The notes under the pieces are model-generated. The model did no database searches, was not told where the DNA came from, and was given only the letters and a program-made list of their open reading frames with translations. DNA of 64,000 bases. Source: Levilactobacillus fujinensis (GTDB taxonomy: Bacteria; Bacillota; Bacilli; Lactobacillales; Lactobacillaceae). Of the stretch, positions 9,933 through 18,680 are shown piece by piece. The position numbers and the translations under genes were made by a program. Position 1 is the first letter of the stretch, and every line of letters begins with the position of its first letter. The stretch lies in assembly GCF_003946335.1 (NCBI RefSeq), contig NZ_RHNX01000006.1, forward strand, positions 51,763 to 115,762, written 5' to 3'.

Positions 9933-10626
9933 GTTGCAAGACCTCCTTGATCTGCTGCATCTTTGTCTGTAACTCTGTGACCTTTGCCGCCGGTACCTCA
10001 TGTGCCGACTCGACCTGTTGAAGAACGGCGCCCGTCCGTGCCAATTCTCGCTGCCACTTTGCGATAAAAATTTCATTGTGCTCGGCTAACAGGTACGGGC
10101 CAAATCGCAATGTCTCTTCGTCATACTGTTCGGGATCAGATTTGCGGTCAGCCACCAAAATTTCGTAGGTGTGGCCATCTTCAGCCACAATCCGCTCCGC
10201 CACTAGCTGAAAACCGTGAGTCATGAGGAAGCGTCGCACGGTCATTTCACCCACATTTGGCTGTAAAACTAACCGAGACACCCCCGCCAAGCGGTCAAAG
10301 TCCTGCGTTAAAATCTGGGTAATGAGCGCACCGCCCATCCCAGCGATAGCAACCGTGTCAATACGGTCGTCAGGCGCGATGGCTTGGAGCCCGTTGGCTA
10401 AACGTGCGGTAACCTGATCACTTACCCCCTCGCGTTTAATTTCGTGCTCGGCATTCTTGAATGGGCCAGAAACGACTTCGCCAGCAATACCGCTGACAAT
10501 GACGCCATTCTTCGCTAAATTCACGGGTAAATAGGCATGATCGGTTCCAATATCGGCCAACCGTGCCCCCTGTGGCACATAATCCGCGACAGCGGCCAAG
10601 CGTTGTGAAAGATGGTCTGCATCCAT
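9919..10626 (-). CDS. trmK: tRNA (adenine22-N1)-methyltransferase TrmK
   Basis: The 235-residue protein is the SAM-dependent enzyme that makes m1A22 in the tRNA D-loop. The SAM-binding motif LADIGTDHAYLP is at about residue 22, followed by the family-specific VAIAGMGG and LVLQPNVGE. A C-terminal helical tail (about 190-235) matches the coiled TrmK extension. In related bacteria trmK follows dnaG-rpoD directly; here about 7 kb of accessory genes separate it from rpoD. Confidence 0.93.
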   Translation of the reverse strand: MDADHLSQRLAAVADYVPQGARLADIGTDHAYLPVNLAKNGVIVSGIAGEVVSGPFKNAEHEIKREGVSDQVTARLANGLQAIAPDDRIDTVAIAGMGGALITQILTQDFDRLAGVSRLVLQPNVGEMTVRRFLMTHGFQLVAERIVAEDGHTYEILVADRKSDPEQYDEETLRFGPYLLAEHNEIFIAKWQRELARTGAVLQQVESAHEVPAAKVTELQTKMQQIKEVLQRVGA

Positions 10627-10730
10627 GAATAAATCTTCCTTTCTGAAACTCGTTTTTGAGATTTTGTTTAATGCGCTAAAATTTGTAAGCTAAATTATTC
10701 ACGTTACTCTTGTGCTAGTAAGGATTGTTG

Positions 10731-10768
10731 CCTCCCTATGGTGGGCGTAACTGCGCACCATAGGGAGG
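10731..10768. repeat. Perfect 13-bp inverted repeat upstream of trmK
   Basis: CCTCCCTATGGTG (10731-10743) is an exact reverse complement of 10756-10768, with a 12-base loop. Neither side has a strong T run. It lies about 105 bases upstream of trmK. The 50 bases before it (around 10690-10730, TTACTCTTG then GTAAGGATTGT) resemble the left end of the family B repeats at 14484 and 41096. Confidence 0.7.
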
Positions 10769-11014
10769 AATTTCGTCCTCTGTAAATGCCTCTAGCTGCG
10801 GATAACTCTACACAATCGTATAAGATCTACCGCATGATTTCATTAAACGTTGTGAGAACCAAAAGTTAATCCGTTAAATAGCCATGCTCTGTGCTTAACG
10901 GACTTCTTCAAAGAGACCCAACGACTGCTTAACTGATTTCTGCCCCGGCTGTACTTACCAACTCCAAGTATAAGCTACCACAGCAGAATTGGATAGCAAC
11001 AAATTTTTCACAAC
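10769..11014. other. Intergenic stretch with no recognised gene
   Basis: This is part of the 538-base gap between trmK and the MMPL gene. I see no open frame with a ribosome site and no tRNA. A short stem-like pair, TTAATCCGTTAA and TTAACGGA (about 10867-10903), is the only local structure. Confidence 0.5.
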
Positions 11015-11069
11015 AAATAGGTGTTAGACCCGTTCACCTCACAATGTGAACGGGCCTAACACCTATTTT
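11015..11069. terminator. Strong bidirectional terminator downstream of the MMPL gene
   Basis: Arms AAATAGGTGTTAG/CCCGTTCAC and their complement pair over about 23 bases around an 8-base loop and end in a T run on either strand. It lies about 95 bases past the stop of the exporter gene. Confidence 0.85.
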
Positions 11070-11164
11070 TACTAAATCTGATGATTATTTAAAATGCAAC
11101 GTTTATACAACACACAATCAGAACCGTTGTACGGTCATTTAGCCGCACCTATTTCACATAAACG

Positions 11165-14100
11165 CTAATCTTTTCGATTCCGCCGTGTTTGTGGTTGATC
11201 ACCATCTTCGTCATTGACCGGTGCCTCACCCATTTTAGAATAGGGATACGGGTACGTAATCTTCATGACGGCTGGCATCACGATTGGCAACAGGATAATC
11301 AATAAGACAATCCCAATGATGACGGCTAACGCAATTTGAATCAACGTCATGACCCCGGATGGAATCAGTGCGGCAAATGTCCCACTTAAAATGATTCCGG
11401 CGGAGATGACGACCGTCCCAATCACGGTCGCGGCACGAAGCATCTTATCGCTCGTTGCGCCCGGCTCGTGTAAGAATTCACGGTACTTCCGCATCAGGAA
11501 AATCGAGTAGTCGACCCCTAAGGAAATCAGCATGACAAACGTAAAGAATGGTGTGTTCCATGTCAGCATATCTGCGCCCAAGACTGGTTTGACCAACCAG
11601 TGTACGATGGTTAACGCCCCTGAGTACGCGACAACTAAAATTCCTTCGATCACGATCGGTTGAACTAGAGATCGGGTCACCACCATCAGGGCGATAAAGA
11701 TCCCGGCCAACATGATAATGACAGTCCGTGTAAAGTCACCAGAGGCCATTTCGTTGATGTCATTGGTCTGCGAGGTATTCCCACCAAAGGCGACCTTGGC
11801 ACCGCTGAGACTGGTTCCCTTGAGTGACCCCGTGACGACCTTCTCTAGTTTCGGTAGTCGAGCCATCGCAGCGGCCGAGCTTGGATCATCCTTTAAGACG
11901 ACCGTCAACTTCGTAATCTTACGACTTGGCGACATATACGTGTTCAAAGACTCCTTAAACGTACTCCCGTGCAATTGCTTGCTTGGAATGTAGAAGGTCT
12001 CGGCAGCCGCAGACTTTTGTAGGCCCTTCAAGTAACTATTGGCCGTACCGACCCCACTGGAAACTTGTGTTAAGCCACTTGATGCCGACGTCAGGCCCTT
12101 ACGCAGAGCCGTCAATTGCTTACTCATTGCGGCTAGCTTTTCCGCCATGGTCTGATTACCGGCAGCAACTTGGCTCGCCCCAGAGACCAGACTTGGCATC
12201 TTGCCATTAATGGTAAACATGGCACTCGACAACTGGCTCGTGGCGCTGGCCAACTGACTACTTTGTGAACTAGCCGTCTGCAAGGCAGTCGCTGCTCCCG
12301 GTAAAACGATGTTCGACTTTTGCGCCAACGTTGCCACAGCACTTTGCAGCGTTGCCGTTGCGCTTTGTAAGGATTGTAATTGACTAGCGACGCTCTGATC
12401 AGCAGCACCGATGGCACTTGCGTCACTACCGATTTTTGTCAAGGAACTGCTCAATGAAGCCTTTAATTGGTTTTGTGCGGCAGTCTGCTGTTCCAAGACA
12501 CCCGCTAAGACCTGTTTCTGTGCAGCGGACAGTGGGACACCCTTGGCACTAAAGGCCGCAGCGACCGTGCTGGCACTGACACTTGGCAAATTACCCACAC
12601 TGCTCTTGATATTCTGCAGTTGGGTGGCAATATCCTTGGTCTGTGTCCCAATGGTCGTTAATGAGCTCGTAACACCACTGGTACTCGTAGAGCTAGAGGA
12701 AACTTGCGTATTCAACTGTTGAATTGCCGCGTTCAGTTGTGGCAAGGCGGCCTCAAGCTCAGCTAGTTGGGCGGCCTGTTTGCCACCAGATGCCGAGGAG
12801 ACCTGACTGTTTAATGAGTTGACCCCGGTAGAAACTTGCGCGATGGCCGATTGTAATTGACTCGTCCCGGTGCTGACCTGTTGTGCACCAGAAGCCAGCG
12901 TCTTGGCAGACTTCACGGAACTAGCAACATTTTGCTTACTCAATTGGCTATTGGCCGACTTTAGACCCTTATTGACCTTGTTAACACCTTTTTGAGCCTT
13001 AACTAAGCCACTCGTGACCGTACTCATTTGATTCCGGACGTAGAGTGCCTTAATGGCCTTACCCCCGGGCTGGGTCGCGGAAGCCACTGTCTTAACACCA
13101 GTTGACCCTTGCAATTGCTTAGTTAACCGATCAATCAATAGTAATGATTTCTCGTTGTCTAACTTGTGATTACTCTGAATGTAAATGGTCGTTGGTTCAG
13201 CAGTCCCCTTGGAGAAGTGACTCTGAACGATCTTAAATCCTTGCTTAGCTGGCACGCTGTCGCCAATTTCAACTAAGTTATCGTAGTCCAAGGTTCCGTG
13301 TGACGAAAGAGCCAGCGGAACGAATACAATACCGGTAACGATCAACGTGATCACTGGACGAATCATCGCGTGTTTGGCCATACCATGCCAGAGATGACTG
13401 TCGCCTTCCCCTTGGAACTTCTTGATAGGCCAAAACATGTGCGGTCCACAGATCGCCATGAAGAATGGATTTAGTGTCAAGAGAACGGCTAGTAAGACCA
13501 CGACTCCCACGGCAATGCCGACAGCCGAACGATACAAGGAGAAGTTGGCAAAACCTAGGACACTCATCCCAATTAAAACGGACAGGCCGGAATAAAGAAC
13601 CGTTCGACCACCAATTTTAATGGCCTCCTTAGTCGCCGTGTATCGGTCTTTTCCCCTAGCAAGCCGCTCTCGAAACTCGTTATAGAGCAAAATATTATAG
13701 TCGGTCCCAATCCCAAACAGGACGATAACGATGAAGACCTGGGTAAAGTTAGAGAACGGAAAGTTGAAACGGTCGACCAGGTTTGCCACCACAGAAATCG
13801 ACGTGATAACGGACACCCCAACGGTCAACAGGGAGAAAAGCGGGGTCACTGGTGAACGGAAGACTAGCCAGAGAACCAAGAAAATAAAGATGGCCGCGAT
13901 AATTTCGGTCTTCTGCACCCCAGCTTGCGTGGCATCCGAAAAGTCTTGGTTCAACACATCGGCGCCGGTCACGTAAGTCTTCACACCACTAGTCTTCGCG
14001 AGCTTTGTAATCTGTGAGCGAATCGACGAAATGGAATGGCTGGAACTCTTATGCACGTTCAGCTGTAACAGCTGGGTACTCTTGTCCTTGGAAATCAGCT

Positions 14101-14449
14101 GTGAAGCAGCCGTTGAACTATCACTGGCTGCCGTAATTGATCGGATCTCATATTGGTCCTCGTGATTTTTGATTCGATTAATGGTTTTATCAATCTGATC
14201 ATTTTGACTCGAGGTCAGAGCCGAATCGCCATTATTAAAGACCACGACGACTGCAGTGGTTCCCCGCTGCGAACGACCCCACTGTTTTTGCATGTTAGTT
14301 GCCCGCGTACTTTGATAGCTACTAGGCACAGTAATCTGCCCCTTATCAGCTACCAGTTTGCTCATGTTAGGTATCGTTAGGACGGCTAGCATAACAATTA
14401 CTAGCCATCCTAAGACGTTCCAAATATAATGTTTATTCATCCAACGCAC
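11165..14449 (-). CDS. MMPL/RND-family exporter (YdgH-like)
   Basis: About 1094 residues in two MMPL halves: a first membrane helix near residues 12-30, an extracellular loop, a bundle of five or six helices with FGIGTDYNILL, and a C-terminal half with the matching SLGVDYSIFLM. Between them is a long extracellular Ser/Gln/Ala-rich coiled region (roughly 480-850), as in Firmicute YdgH/YhgE-like proteins. The family exports lipids or drugs using the proton gradient; the substrate here is unknown. I start at GTG 14447-14449, 7 nt after GGAGGA. An open frame continues about 280 bases upstream into the family B repeat and is not coding. The Rrf2-type gene lies upstream beyond the repeat. Confidence 0.88.
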   Translation of the reverse strand: MRWMNKHYIWNVLGWLVIVMLAVLTIPNMSKLVADKGQITVPSSYQSTRATNMQKQWGRSQRGTTAVVVVFNNGDSALTSSQNDQIDKTINRIKNHEDQYEIRSITAASDSSTAASQLISKDKSTQLLQLNVHKSSSHSISSIRSQITKLAKTSGVKTYVTGADVLNQDFSDATQAGVQKTEIIAAIFIFLVLWLVFRSPVTPLFSLLTVGVSVITSISVVANLVDRFNFPFSNFTQVFIVIVLFGIGTDYNILLYNEFRERLARGKDRYTATKEAIKIGGRTVLYSGLSVLIGMSVLGFANFSLYRSAVGIAVGVVVLLAVLLTLNPFFMAICGPHMFWPIKKFQGEGDSHLWHGMAKHAMIRPVITLIVTGIVFVPLALSSHGTLDYDNLVEIGDSVPAKQGFKIVQSHFSKGTAEPTTIYIQSNHKLDNEKSLLLIDRLTKQLQGSTGVKTVASATQPGGKAIKALYVRNQMSTVTSGLVKAQKGVNKVNKGLKSANSQLSKQNVASSVKSAKTLASGAQQVSTGTSQLQSAIAQVSTGVNSLNSQVSSASGGKQAAQLAELEAALPQLNAAIQQLNTQVSSSSTSTSGVTSSLTTIGTQTKDIATQLQNIKSSVGNLPSVSASTVAAAFSAKGVPLSAAQKQVLAGVLEQQTAAQNQLKASLSSSLTKIGSDASAIGAADQSVASQLQSLQSATATLQSAVATLAQKSNIVLPGAATALQTASSQSSQLASATSQLSSAMFTINGKMPSLVSGASQVAAGNQTMAEKLAAMSKQLTALRKGLTSASSGLTQVSSGVGTANSYLKGLQKSAAAETFYIPSKQLHGSTFKESLNTYMSPSRKITKLTVVLKDDPSSAAAMARLPKLEKVVTGSLKGTSLSGAKVAFGGNTSQTNDINEMASGDFTRTVIIMLAGIFIALMVVTRSLVQPIVIEGILVVAYSGALTIVHWLVKPVLGADMLTWNTPFFTFVMLISLGVDYSIFLMRKYREFLHEPGATSDKMLRAATVIGTVVISAGIILSGTFAALIPSGVMTLIQIALAVIIGIVLLIILLPIVMPAVMKITYPYPYSKMGEAPVNDEDGDQPQTRRNRKD

Positions 14450-14483
14450 GGTGAAGTCCTCCTCCGGATTATTTATTGTTCTA

Positions 14484-15063
14484 AAGGTTGAAAGCCAAAA
14501 TGTTTGCATTACTCTTGCGACAGTAGGAATTGTCACGGCTAAATTAGTGAAAACAGCCGCACTCCGGCCGCCAGGGATTCCGCTTGCTGTGGGGAACGCC
14601 TTCAGACAAAGGACGGGCTTCCAGGTTGTCCCACGATGTAAGCCAGAAAAAACACCGACTAACATCGTCGACACGGCTAGCTCGATCCCTGGCCGCCTCC
14701 GGCTTTGATTGCGCGCGTCAATTCCAAACACTGAACCCCAAGTGGCTGCTAAAGTTTAAACATAATTCAATAGCGTTTCAAGCGGTATGATCTATGTTAC
14801 CTCAGATCAACTACGTCAGCCGAGAGGTCGGCAGATATGGGCTCAGGCGCGTCGTTCTACTAAGTCAGTGGGTGACTTTTCCCACTGACTTAGTAGAAAA
14901 CCAAGCTTGGAGACTCGGTACTTTCGAGGCTTCAAGTTGTGTTCGCACCGTTCCAACCCATATCTGCCGGCCGGTAAGGCGATGGTTGGACAACGTTGCC
15001 TAATTTTAGACCCAGTATCGTTGTGGCAACAGTCATAATGTGTGGTTTGGCACTTTCAACCTT
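14484..15063. repeat. Dispersed palindromic repeat, family B, full-length copy
   Basis: A 580-bp noncoding element bounded by perfect 11-bp terminal inverted repeats, AAGGTTGAAAG (14484-14494) and CTTTCAACCTT (15053-15063). Its core is an 18-bp perfect hairpin (14855-14872 with 14881-14898, loop TGACTTTT), set inside a wider inverted pair GGCAGATATGGG (14830-14841) and CCCATATCTGCC (14957-14968). Related partial copies are at 41096-41399, 47448-47592, 51090-51345 and 58965-59375. No open frame has a ribosome site. Confidence 0.8.
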
Positions 15064-15080
15064 CAGATTGTTTTAATTTT

Positions 15081-15599
15081 CTATTCTGCTGCGTGCTGCT
15101 TAATCCATGCGGTCCAATCGAGTTGGAGCGGTTGACCGGCTGAAAGTGGTGAAATCTGACCGATAGAGAGGGTGGCTAACTCCTGGCGATAGCGTTGTTC
15201 TGCGTCACCAAAGACGGCTAGTGCATTGGCAATCGGTTGTTGGTCATGCAGGTCGGGTAAATCATACATCTTCATGAACTTTAATTTCTGATCAAAACCA
15301 AAGATTTTTTTGACGATCCCGGTATTCTTGACAAATGGCACGGTTCCCTCAATTGCATCAAAAACATCGAGTAGTGTGATTTGATTGGGGTCCTTAGTCA
15401 AAACGATTCCCCCATCACGACCGGAAATGGTCTTAACGATTTTGGCACCGGCTAATTTTTGAACAATTTTTTTCAGATAACTTGTGGAAATTCCCAGATG
15501 TTCCGCAACTAAGCGGCTATGTAATGGGACGTTCCGATCCTGAATTCCTAATAAGGCAACGATACACAGCGCCTGTTCTAGGCTAGGCTTTGTTTTCAT
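15081..15599 (-). CDS. Rrf2 family transcriptional regulator
   Basis: The 172-residue protein has the Rrf2 winged helix: LVAEHLGISTSYLKKIVQKL as recognition helices and GRDGGIVLTKDPNQITLLDVF as wing and dimer helix. The cluster-binding cysteines of IscR/NsrR-type members are absent, so it is more like the redox- or ligand-sensing, cluster-free lactic acid bacterial members. The ATG follows a GGAGAT-like site. A palindrome overlapping its own -10 element suggests autoregulation. The exporter gene lies downstream on the same strand but behind the 580-bp repeat, so co-regulation is only a guess. Confidence 0.85.
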   Translation of the reverse strand: MKTKPSLEQALCIVALLGIQDRNVPLHSRLVAEHLGISTSYLKKIVQKLAGAKIVKTISGRDGGIVLTKDPNQITLLDVFDAIEGTVPFVKNTGIVKKIFGFDQKLKFMKMYDLPDLHDQQPIANALAVFGDAEQRYRQELATLSIGQISPLSAGQPLQLDWTAWIKQHAAE

Positions 15600-15648
15600 G
15601 CGACATCTCCTTTAAGCTAAATGCTTTGAAAAAGCTTAATTATTAAAC

Positions 15649-15683
15649 GAGATACATTATATCTCCTTTGACTCGTATTTCAA
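15649..15683 (-). promoter_or_regulatory. Promoter and candidate operator of the Rrf2 gene
   Basis: On the minus strand, -35 TTGAAA (15678-15683), a 16-base spacer and a perfect -10 TATAAT (15656-15661). The -10 is embedded in the palindrome GAGATATAATGTATCTC (15649-15665), a likely site where the regulator blocks its own promoter. Confidence 0.6.
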
Positions 15684-15913
15684 GACTTTTAACCCAATAA
15701 ATCAAAACTGATTCGACCATTCTCTTATATAAACGGTTACGTAACGTACACAGTTGGTAACCGTTGGAACCCAGGTTCTCATGAAACCAGTTCCCAGTTA
15801 AAACCACAAAGCCACGATTACTCCTAATTTTTGATCCTCAGTTCTTGGAATTTTTACGCTATGACTCTTGACACCAAAAAACGATTCATTGCTTCAACCA
15901 GCCATTTCTTAAG
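15684..15913. other. Intergenic stretch between the Rrf2 and TetR genes
   Basis: No gene is supported here. The notable element is an imperfect inverted pair around 15728-15765, AACGGTTACG with GTAACCGTT, which could be an operator or hairpin. An open frame from 15831 has no ribosome site and overlaps the TetR gene. Confidence 0.45.
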
Positions 15914-16489
15914 TCATTTTTTCGAAAATTTTCCGCTTAACTGGGGCGTCACACCAGTATTGATCATTTGCCGAATCAAGTCTGCCAGCTCTGCCACAGG
16001 CAAGTCTCTGTCATTTGCAATCCACCGATAAAGAACTGAGAGCACGCCGGACAAATAAAAATCTGTCACATAATCCACATATTGCGTATCTGGAGACACT
16101 TGATACAGCTCACGCAACTTAGACGCAATTGCCATCTTTAACCGTTGCGTAAACTCAGCATTATTACCAGCATCGAATACCACATTATAATAAGCTGTCA
16201 TGTGTTCGTGTAGGTGAACAAAGGCAGTGATGAAACTTTCAGTCAGAGCTGCCTGCTGCAGGTTACTTGTCAAATTTGCCATAATTTGATTGATCACACT
16301 ATCCTCAATGGTTCGCAAAAGATCGTAGATATCTTGAAAATACTGATAGAACGTACTTCGATTGTAGCCTGCACACTTTGTCAATTCACGCACAGTTATT
16401 TGTGCGACGGGCTTGGCTGGACACAATTGACAGAAAGCATCAATCAAATTCTGCCGAGTCACCGCCGTTAGTACAGCATTCTTTTTCAT
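15914..16489 (-). CDS. TetR/AcrR family transcriptional regulator
   Basis: The 191-residue protein has a TetR-type N-terminal HTH, with ITVRELTKCAGYNRSTFYQYF at about residues 31-51, and an all-helical ligand domain. The DNA-binding part is close to regulators that sit next to HXXEE membrane proteins or multidrug exporters. It is divergent from the HXXEE gene at 16613, with a perfect 12-bp palindrome between them, so it most likely represses that gene. The effector is unknown. Confidence 0.9.
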   Translation of the reverse strand: MKKNAVLTAVTRQNLIDAFCQLCPAKPVAQITVRELTKCAGYNRSTFYQYFQDIYDLLRTIEDSVINQIMANLTSNLQQAALTESFITAFVHLHEHMTAYYNVVFDAGNNAEFTQRLKMAIASKLRELYQVSPDTQYVDYVTDFYLSGVLSVLYRWIANDRDLPVAELADLIRQMINTGVTPQLSGKFSKK

Positions 16490-16568
16490 TAGGTACCTCT
16501 ACTTTCCAACACACATGTGCTGATTGTTGGTTGATGGTCACTCATCACGCTGTTAGGATTTAATTATA

Positions 16569-16580
16569 CAACACGTGTTG
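16569..16580. promoter_or_regulatory. Candidate TetR operator
   Basis: CAACACGTGTTG is a perfect 12-bp palindrome directly downstream of the -10-like TTATAC stretch and 33 bases before the HXXEE start codon. A weaker related CACATGTG palindrome sits at about 16512, nearer the TetR start. The placement fits repression in the divergent intergenic region. Confidence 0.6.
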
Positions 16581-16612
16581 CCTAATTGTTTTTTTGAAAG
16601 GAGTCGGTTTAG

Positions 16613-17242
16613 ATGAAATTCTATCGATAAAATTGGTACTTTATTGGCGCCGTTCTCTTCGTCGCGTTAGCCTATTACATGGCTTTTTGGGGGCAACATA
16701 TTGACCGTTTGCGGGTGATTATGATTTATAGCTTCATGGCTTTACTAGTTCACCAATTTGAAGAATATGGTATTCCTGGTGGTTTCCCTAGCATTTTTAA
16801 CATTGCAGTCTCCAATGAAAAGACAGTTCCGGACCGCTATCCGTTGAATGCTAATCAGGTAATGATTAACAACGTCTTCATGGCCTATCCCTTTTACATT
16901 TTAGCAATCCTTTTTCCCGGGGCAATTTGGTATGGTCTCATTCAAGTCGGTCAGGGAATGGTGCAACTCGTCAACCATGGATTTTATAATAATTATAAGC
17001 TCAAAAGCTGGTACAATCCCGGCGAGGCATCCGTCTTATTTTTACATTGGCCACTTGGTATTTACTACATTTACGTCGTCATCACGAACCACCTTACCAC
17101 CACACCAGATTTGATTATTGGTTTTATTGGAGCTTGGGCATCCGTCTTTATTTTATGGTTGGGGCCCGTTCGACTGCTTCGTAATAAACATGCCAAGTAT
17201 CCCTTCACGCCTCGTCAAATGACAGGCTATGCCAAAAAGTAG
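16613..17242 (+). pseudogene. HXXEE domain membrane protein with an in-frame stop at codon 6
   Basis: An AAAGGAG ribosome site lies 9 nt before the ATG at 16613. The reading frame is then MKFYR, TAA (16628-16630), and continues as NWYFIGAVLF with no further stop to 17242. The rest has the HXXEE motif HQFEEYG and several membrane helices, the normal content of this family. Without the stop the product would be 209 residues. An internal ATG at 16679 could restart translation but has no ribosome site and loses the first helix. A sequencing error in the AAAA run cannot be excluded. The family function is unknown; the divergent TetR regulator probably controls it. Confidence 0.8.
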
Positions 17243-17479
17243 GACCGCTGAAAAACTAAATTGCCATTTAAAAATACCCCACTCAAGCTTCAAAATAGCC
17301 AGCAAAGCGGATAAGCTCTTCCACATTTACTGGCTATTTAACTACATATTCTGGGAATTGATTTTTAAAAATCTTGAATTTCTGACTTTTTCAGCAGCCA
17401 CGCTTCTCAAGACTATACAATTTGCGATCATTTTTGAAGCCGTACCTTTCTCGACTAAACCACAATTTAAGCTCTAAAT
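17243..17479. other. Intergenic stretch after the HXXEE gene
   Basis: AT-rich, with no supported gene. An inverted pair AATAGCCAG (about 17294) and CTGGCTATT (about 17330) could be a weak terminator of the HXXEE transcript. Confidence 0.4.
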
Positions 17480-17532
17480 AAAAAATCCCCGCAACCACCA
17501 GACTAACATCTAGTGGCAACGAGGATTTTTTT
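17480..17532 (-). terminator. Terminator after rpoD
   Basis: On the minus strand, ATCCTCGTTGCCACTAGA pairs, with wobble and a few mismatches, with TCTGGTGGTTGCGGGGAT, followed by TTTTTTA. It begins 10 bases past the rpoD stop. Confidence 0.75.
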
Positions 17533-17541
17533 AATTTGCTA

Positions 17542-18666
17542 TTATTCCAAGAAGTCTTTTAATTGCTTGCTCCGTGATGGGTGCCGTAGTTTCCGCAGCG
17601 CCTTGGCTTCGATTTGACGAATCCGTTCACGAGTTACACCAAAGACCTTACCAACTTCTTCCAAAGTCCGCGTTCGACCATCGTCCAAGCCAAACCGCAA
17701 CCGCAACACGTTTTCTTCACGATCAGTCAAGGTGTCCAAGACACTCTCCAACTGTTCCTTCAGTAATTCGTAAGCGGCGTGATCGGCAGGACTTGTGGCG
17801 TCTTGGTCTTCAATGAAGTCACCTAAGTGCGAGTCATCCTCTTCACCAATTGGTGTTTCCAAAGAAACTGGTTCTTGCGCAATCTTCAAGATCTCACGAA
17901 CCTTTTCCGTTGGCATGTCCATTTCAGCCCCAATTTCTTCAGGCGTTGGTTCTCGCCCTAAGTCTTGGAGGAGTTGCCGTTGAATCCGGATTAATTTATT
18001 AATGGTTTCTACCATGTGCACGGGAATCCGAATCGTCCGTGCTTGGTCAGCGATGGCCCGTGTAATGGCTTGCCGAATCCACCAAGTGGCATACGTGGAG
18101 AACTTGAACCCCTTCCGGTAGTCGAACTTTTCGACAGCCTTCATGAGCCCCATGTTCCCTTCTTGAATCAAGTCCAGGAATTGCATCCCCCGACCCACAT
18201 AACGCTTAGCAATGGAAACAACCAGCCGTAAGTTGGCTTCGGCTAATTCTTGTTTTGCTGCTTCTTCACCTTTTTCAATCCGTAAAGCCAAGGCAACTTC
18301 TTCGTCCGCCGTTAACAGATTGACCCGTCCAATTTCCTTCAGGTACATCCGGACAGGATCATTAATCTTTACGCCACTTGTGGTCGAAGCATCCTTTAAC
18401 TCCTTCTTCGAAACGGCCTTTTGGGCTTTAACGGCCCGTGGGTCTGGCTCACCCTTCGCATCAACCACGCTGATTCCGGCATCGGAGATTGTTTCCAGTA
18501 ACTTATCCATTTGCTTGGCATCCAACGTGTAAGGGGTTGCAACCTTATCAGACAGGTCATCGTAGGTGATGCTACCGGCCTTTTTGTTATCTTTAATTAA
18601 GGCACGCACCGTTTTGTTGTATGCTTTTTGGTCAAACATTGGTTGATCTGTGGTCTTTTTTGCCAT
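17542..18666 (-). CDS. rpoD: RNA polymerase primary sigma factor (sigma-A)
   Basis: The 374-residue protein has all housekeeping sigma regions: a short region 1.1, region 1.2 from [11 protein letters not shown], region 2 with [15 protein letters not shown] and [13 protein letters not shown], region 3 with [13 protein letters not shown], and region 4 with [17 protein letters not shown]. It directs polymerase to TTGACA/TATAAT promoters, which fits the promoters seen in this window. It lies 14 bases after dnaG, the conserved macromolecular synthesis operon arrangement. Confidence 0.98.
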   Translation of the reverse strand: MAKKTTDQPMFDQKAYNKTVRALIKDNKKAGSITYDDLSDKVATPYTLDAKQMDKLLETISDAGISVVDAKGEPDPRAVKAQKAVSKKELKDASTTSGVKINDPVRMYLKEIGRVNLLTADEEVALALRIEKGEEAAKQELAEANLRLVVSIAKRYVGRGMQFLDLIQEGNMGLMKAVEKFDYRKGFKFSTYATWWIRQAITRAIADQARTIRIPVHMVETINKLIRIQRQLLQDLGREPTPEEIGAEMDMPTEKVREILKIAQEPVSLETPIGEEDDSHLGDFIEDQDATSPADHAAYELLKEQLESVLDTLTDREENVLRLRFGLDDGRTRTLEEVGKVFGVTRERIRQIEAKALRKLRHPSRSKQLKDFLE

Positions 18667-18680
18667 TAAAATACCCCCTA

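Noticed and set aside
14450..14731. In-frame N-terminal extension of the MMPL exporter
   Set aside because: The extension runs through the dispersed repeat and has no signal or helix typical of the family; the GTG at 14449 has a good ribosome site.
14484..15063. Insertion sequence with transposase
   Set aside because: Terminal inverted repeats are present, but there is no transposase frame and no obvious target-site duplication; treated as a noncoding repeat.
16628..16630. Programmed stop-codon recoding shared with 37916-37918
   Set aside because: The two TAA codons share only TAAAAT; there is no adjacent recoding hairpin or slippery site that I can see, so decay or read error is simpler.
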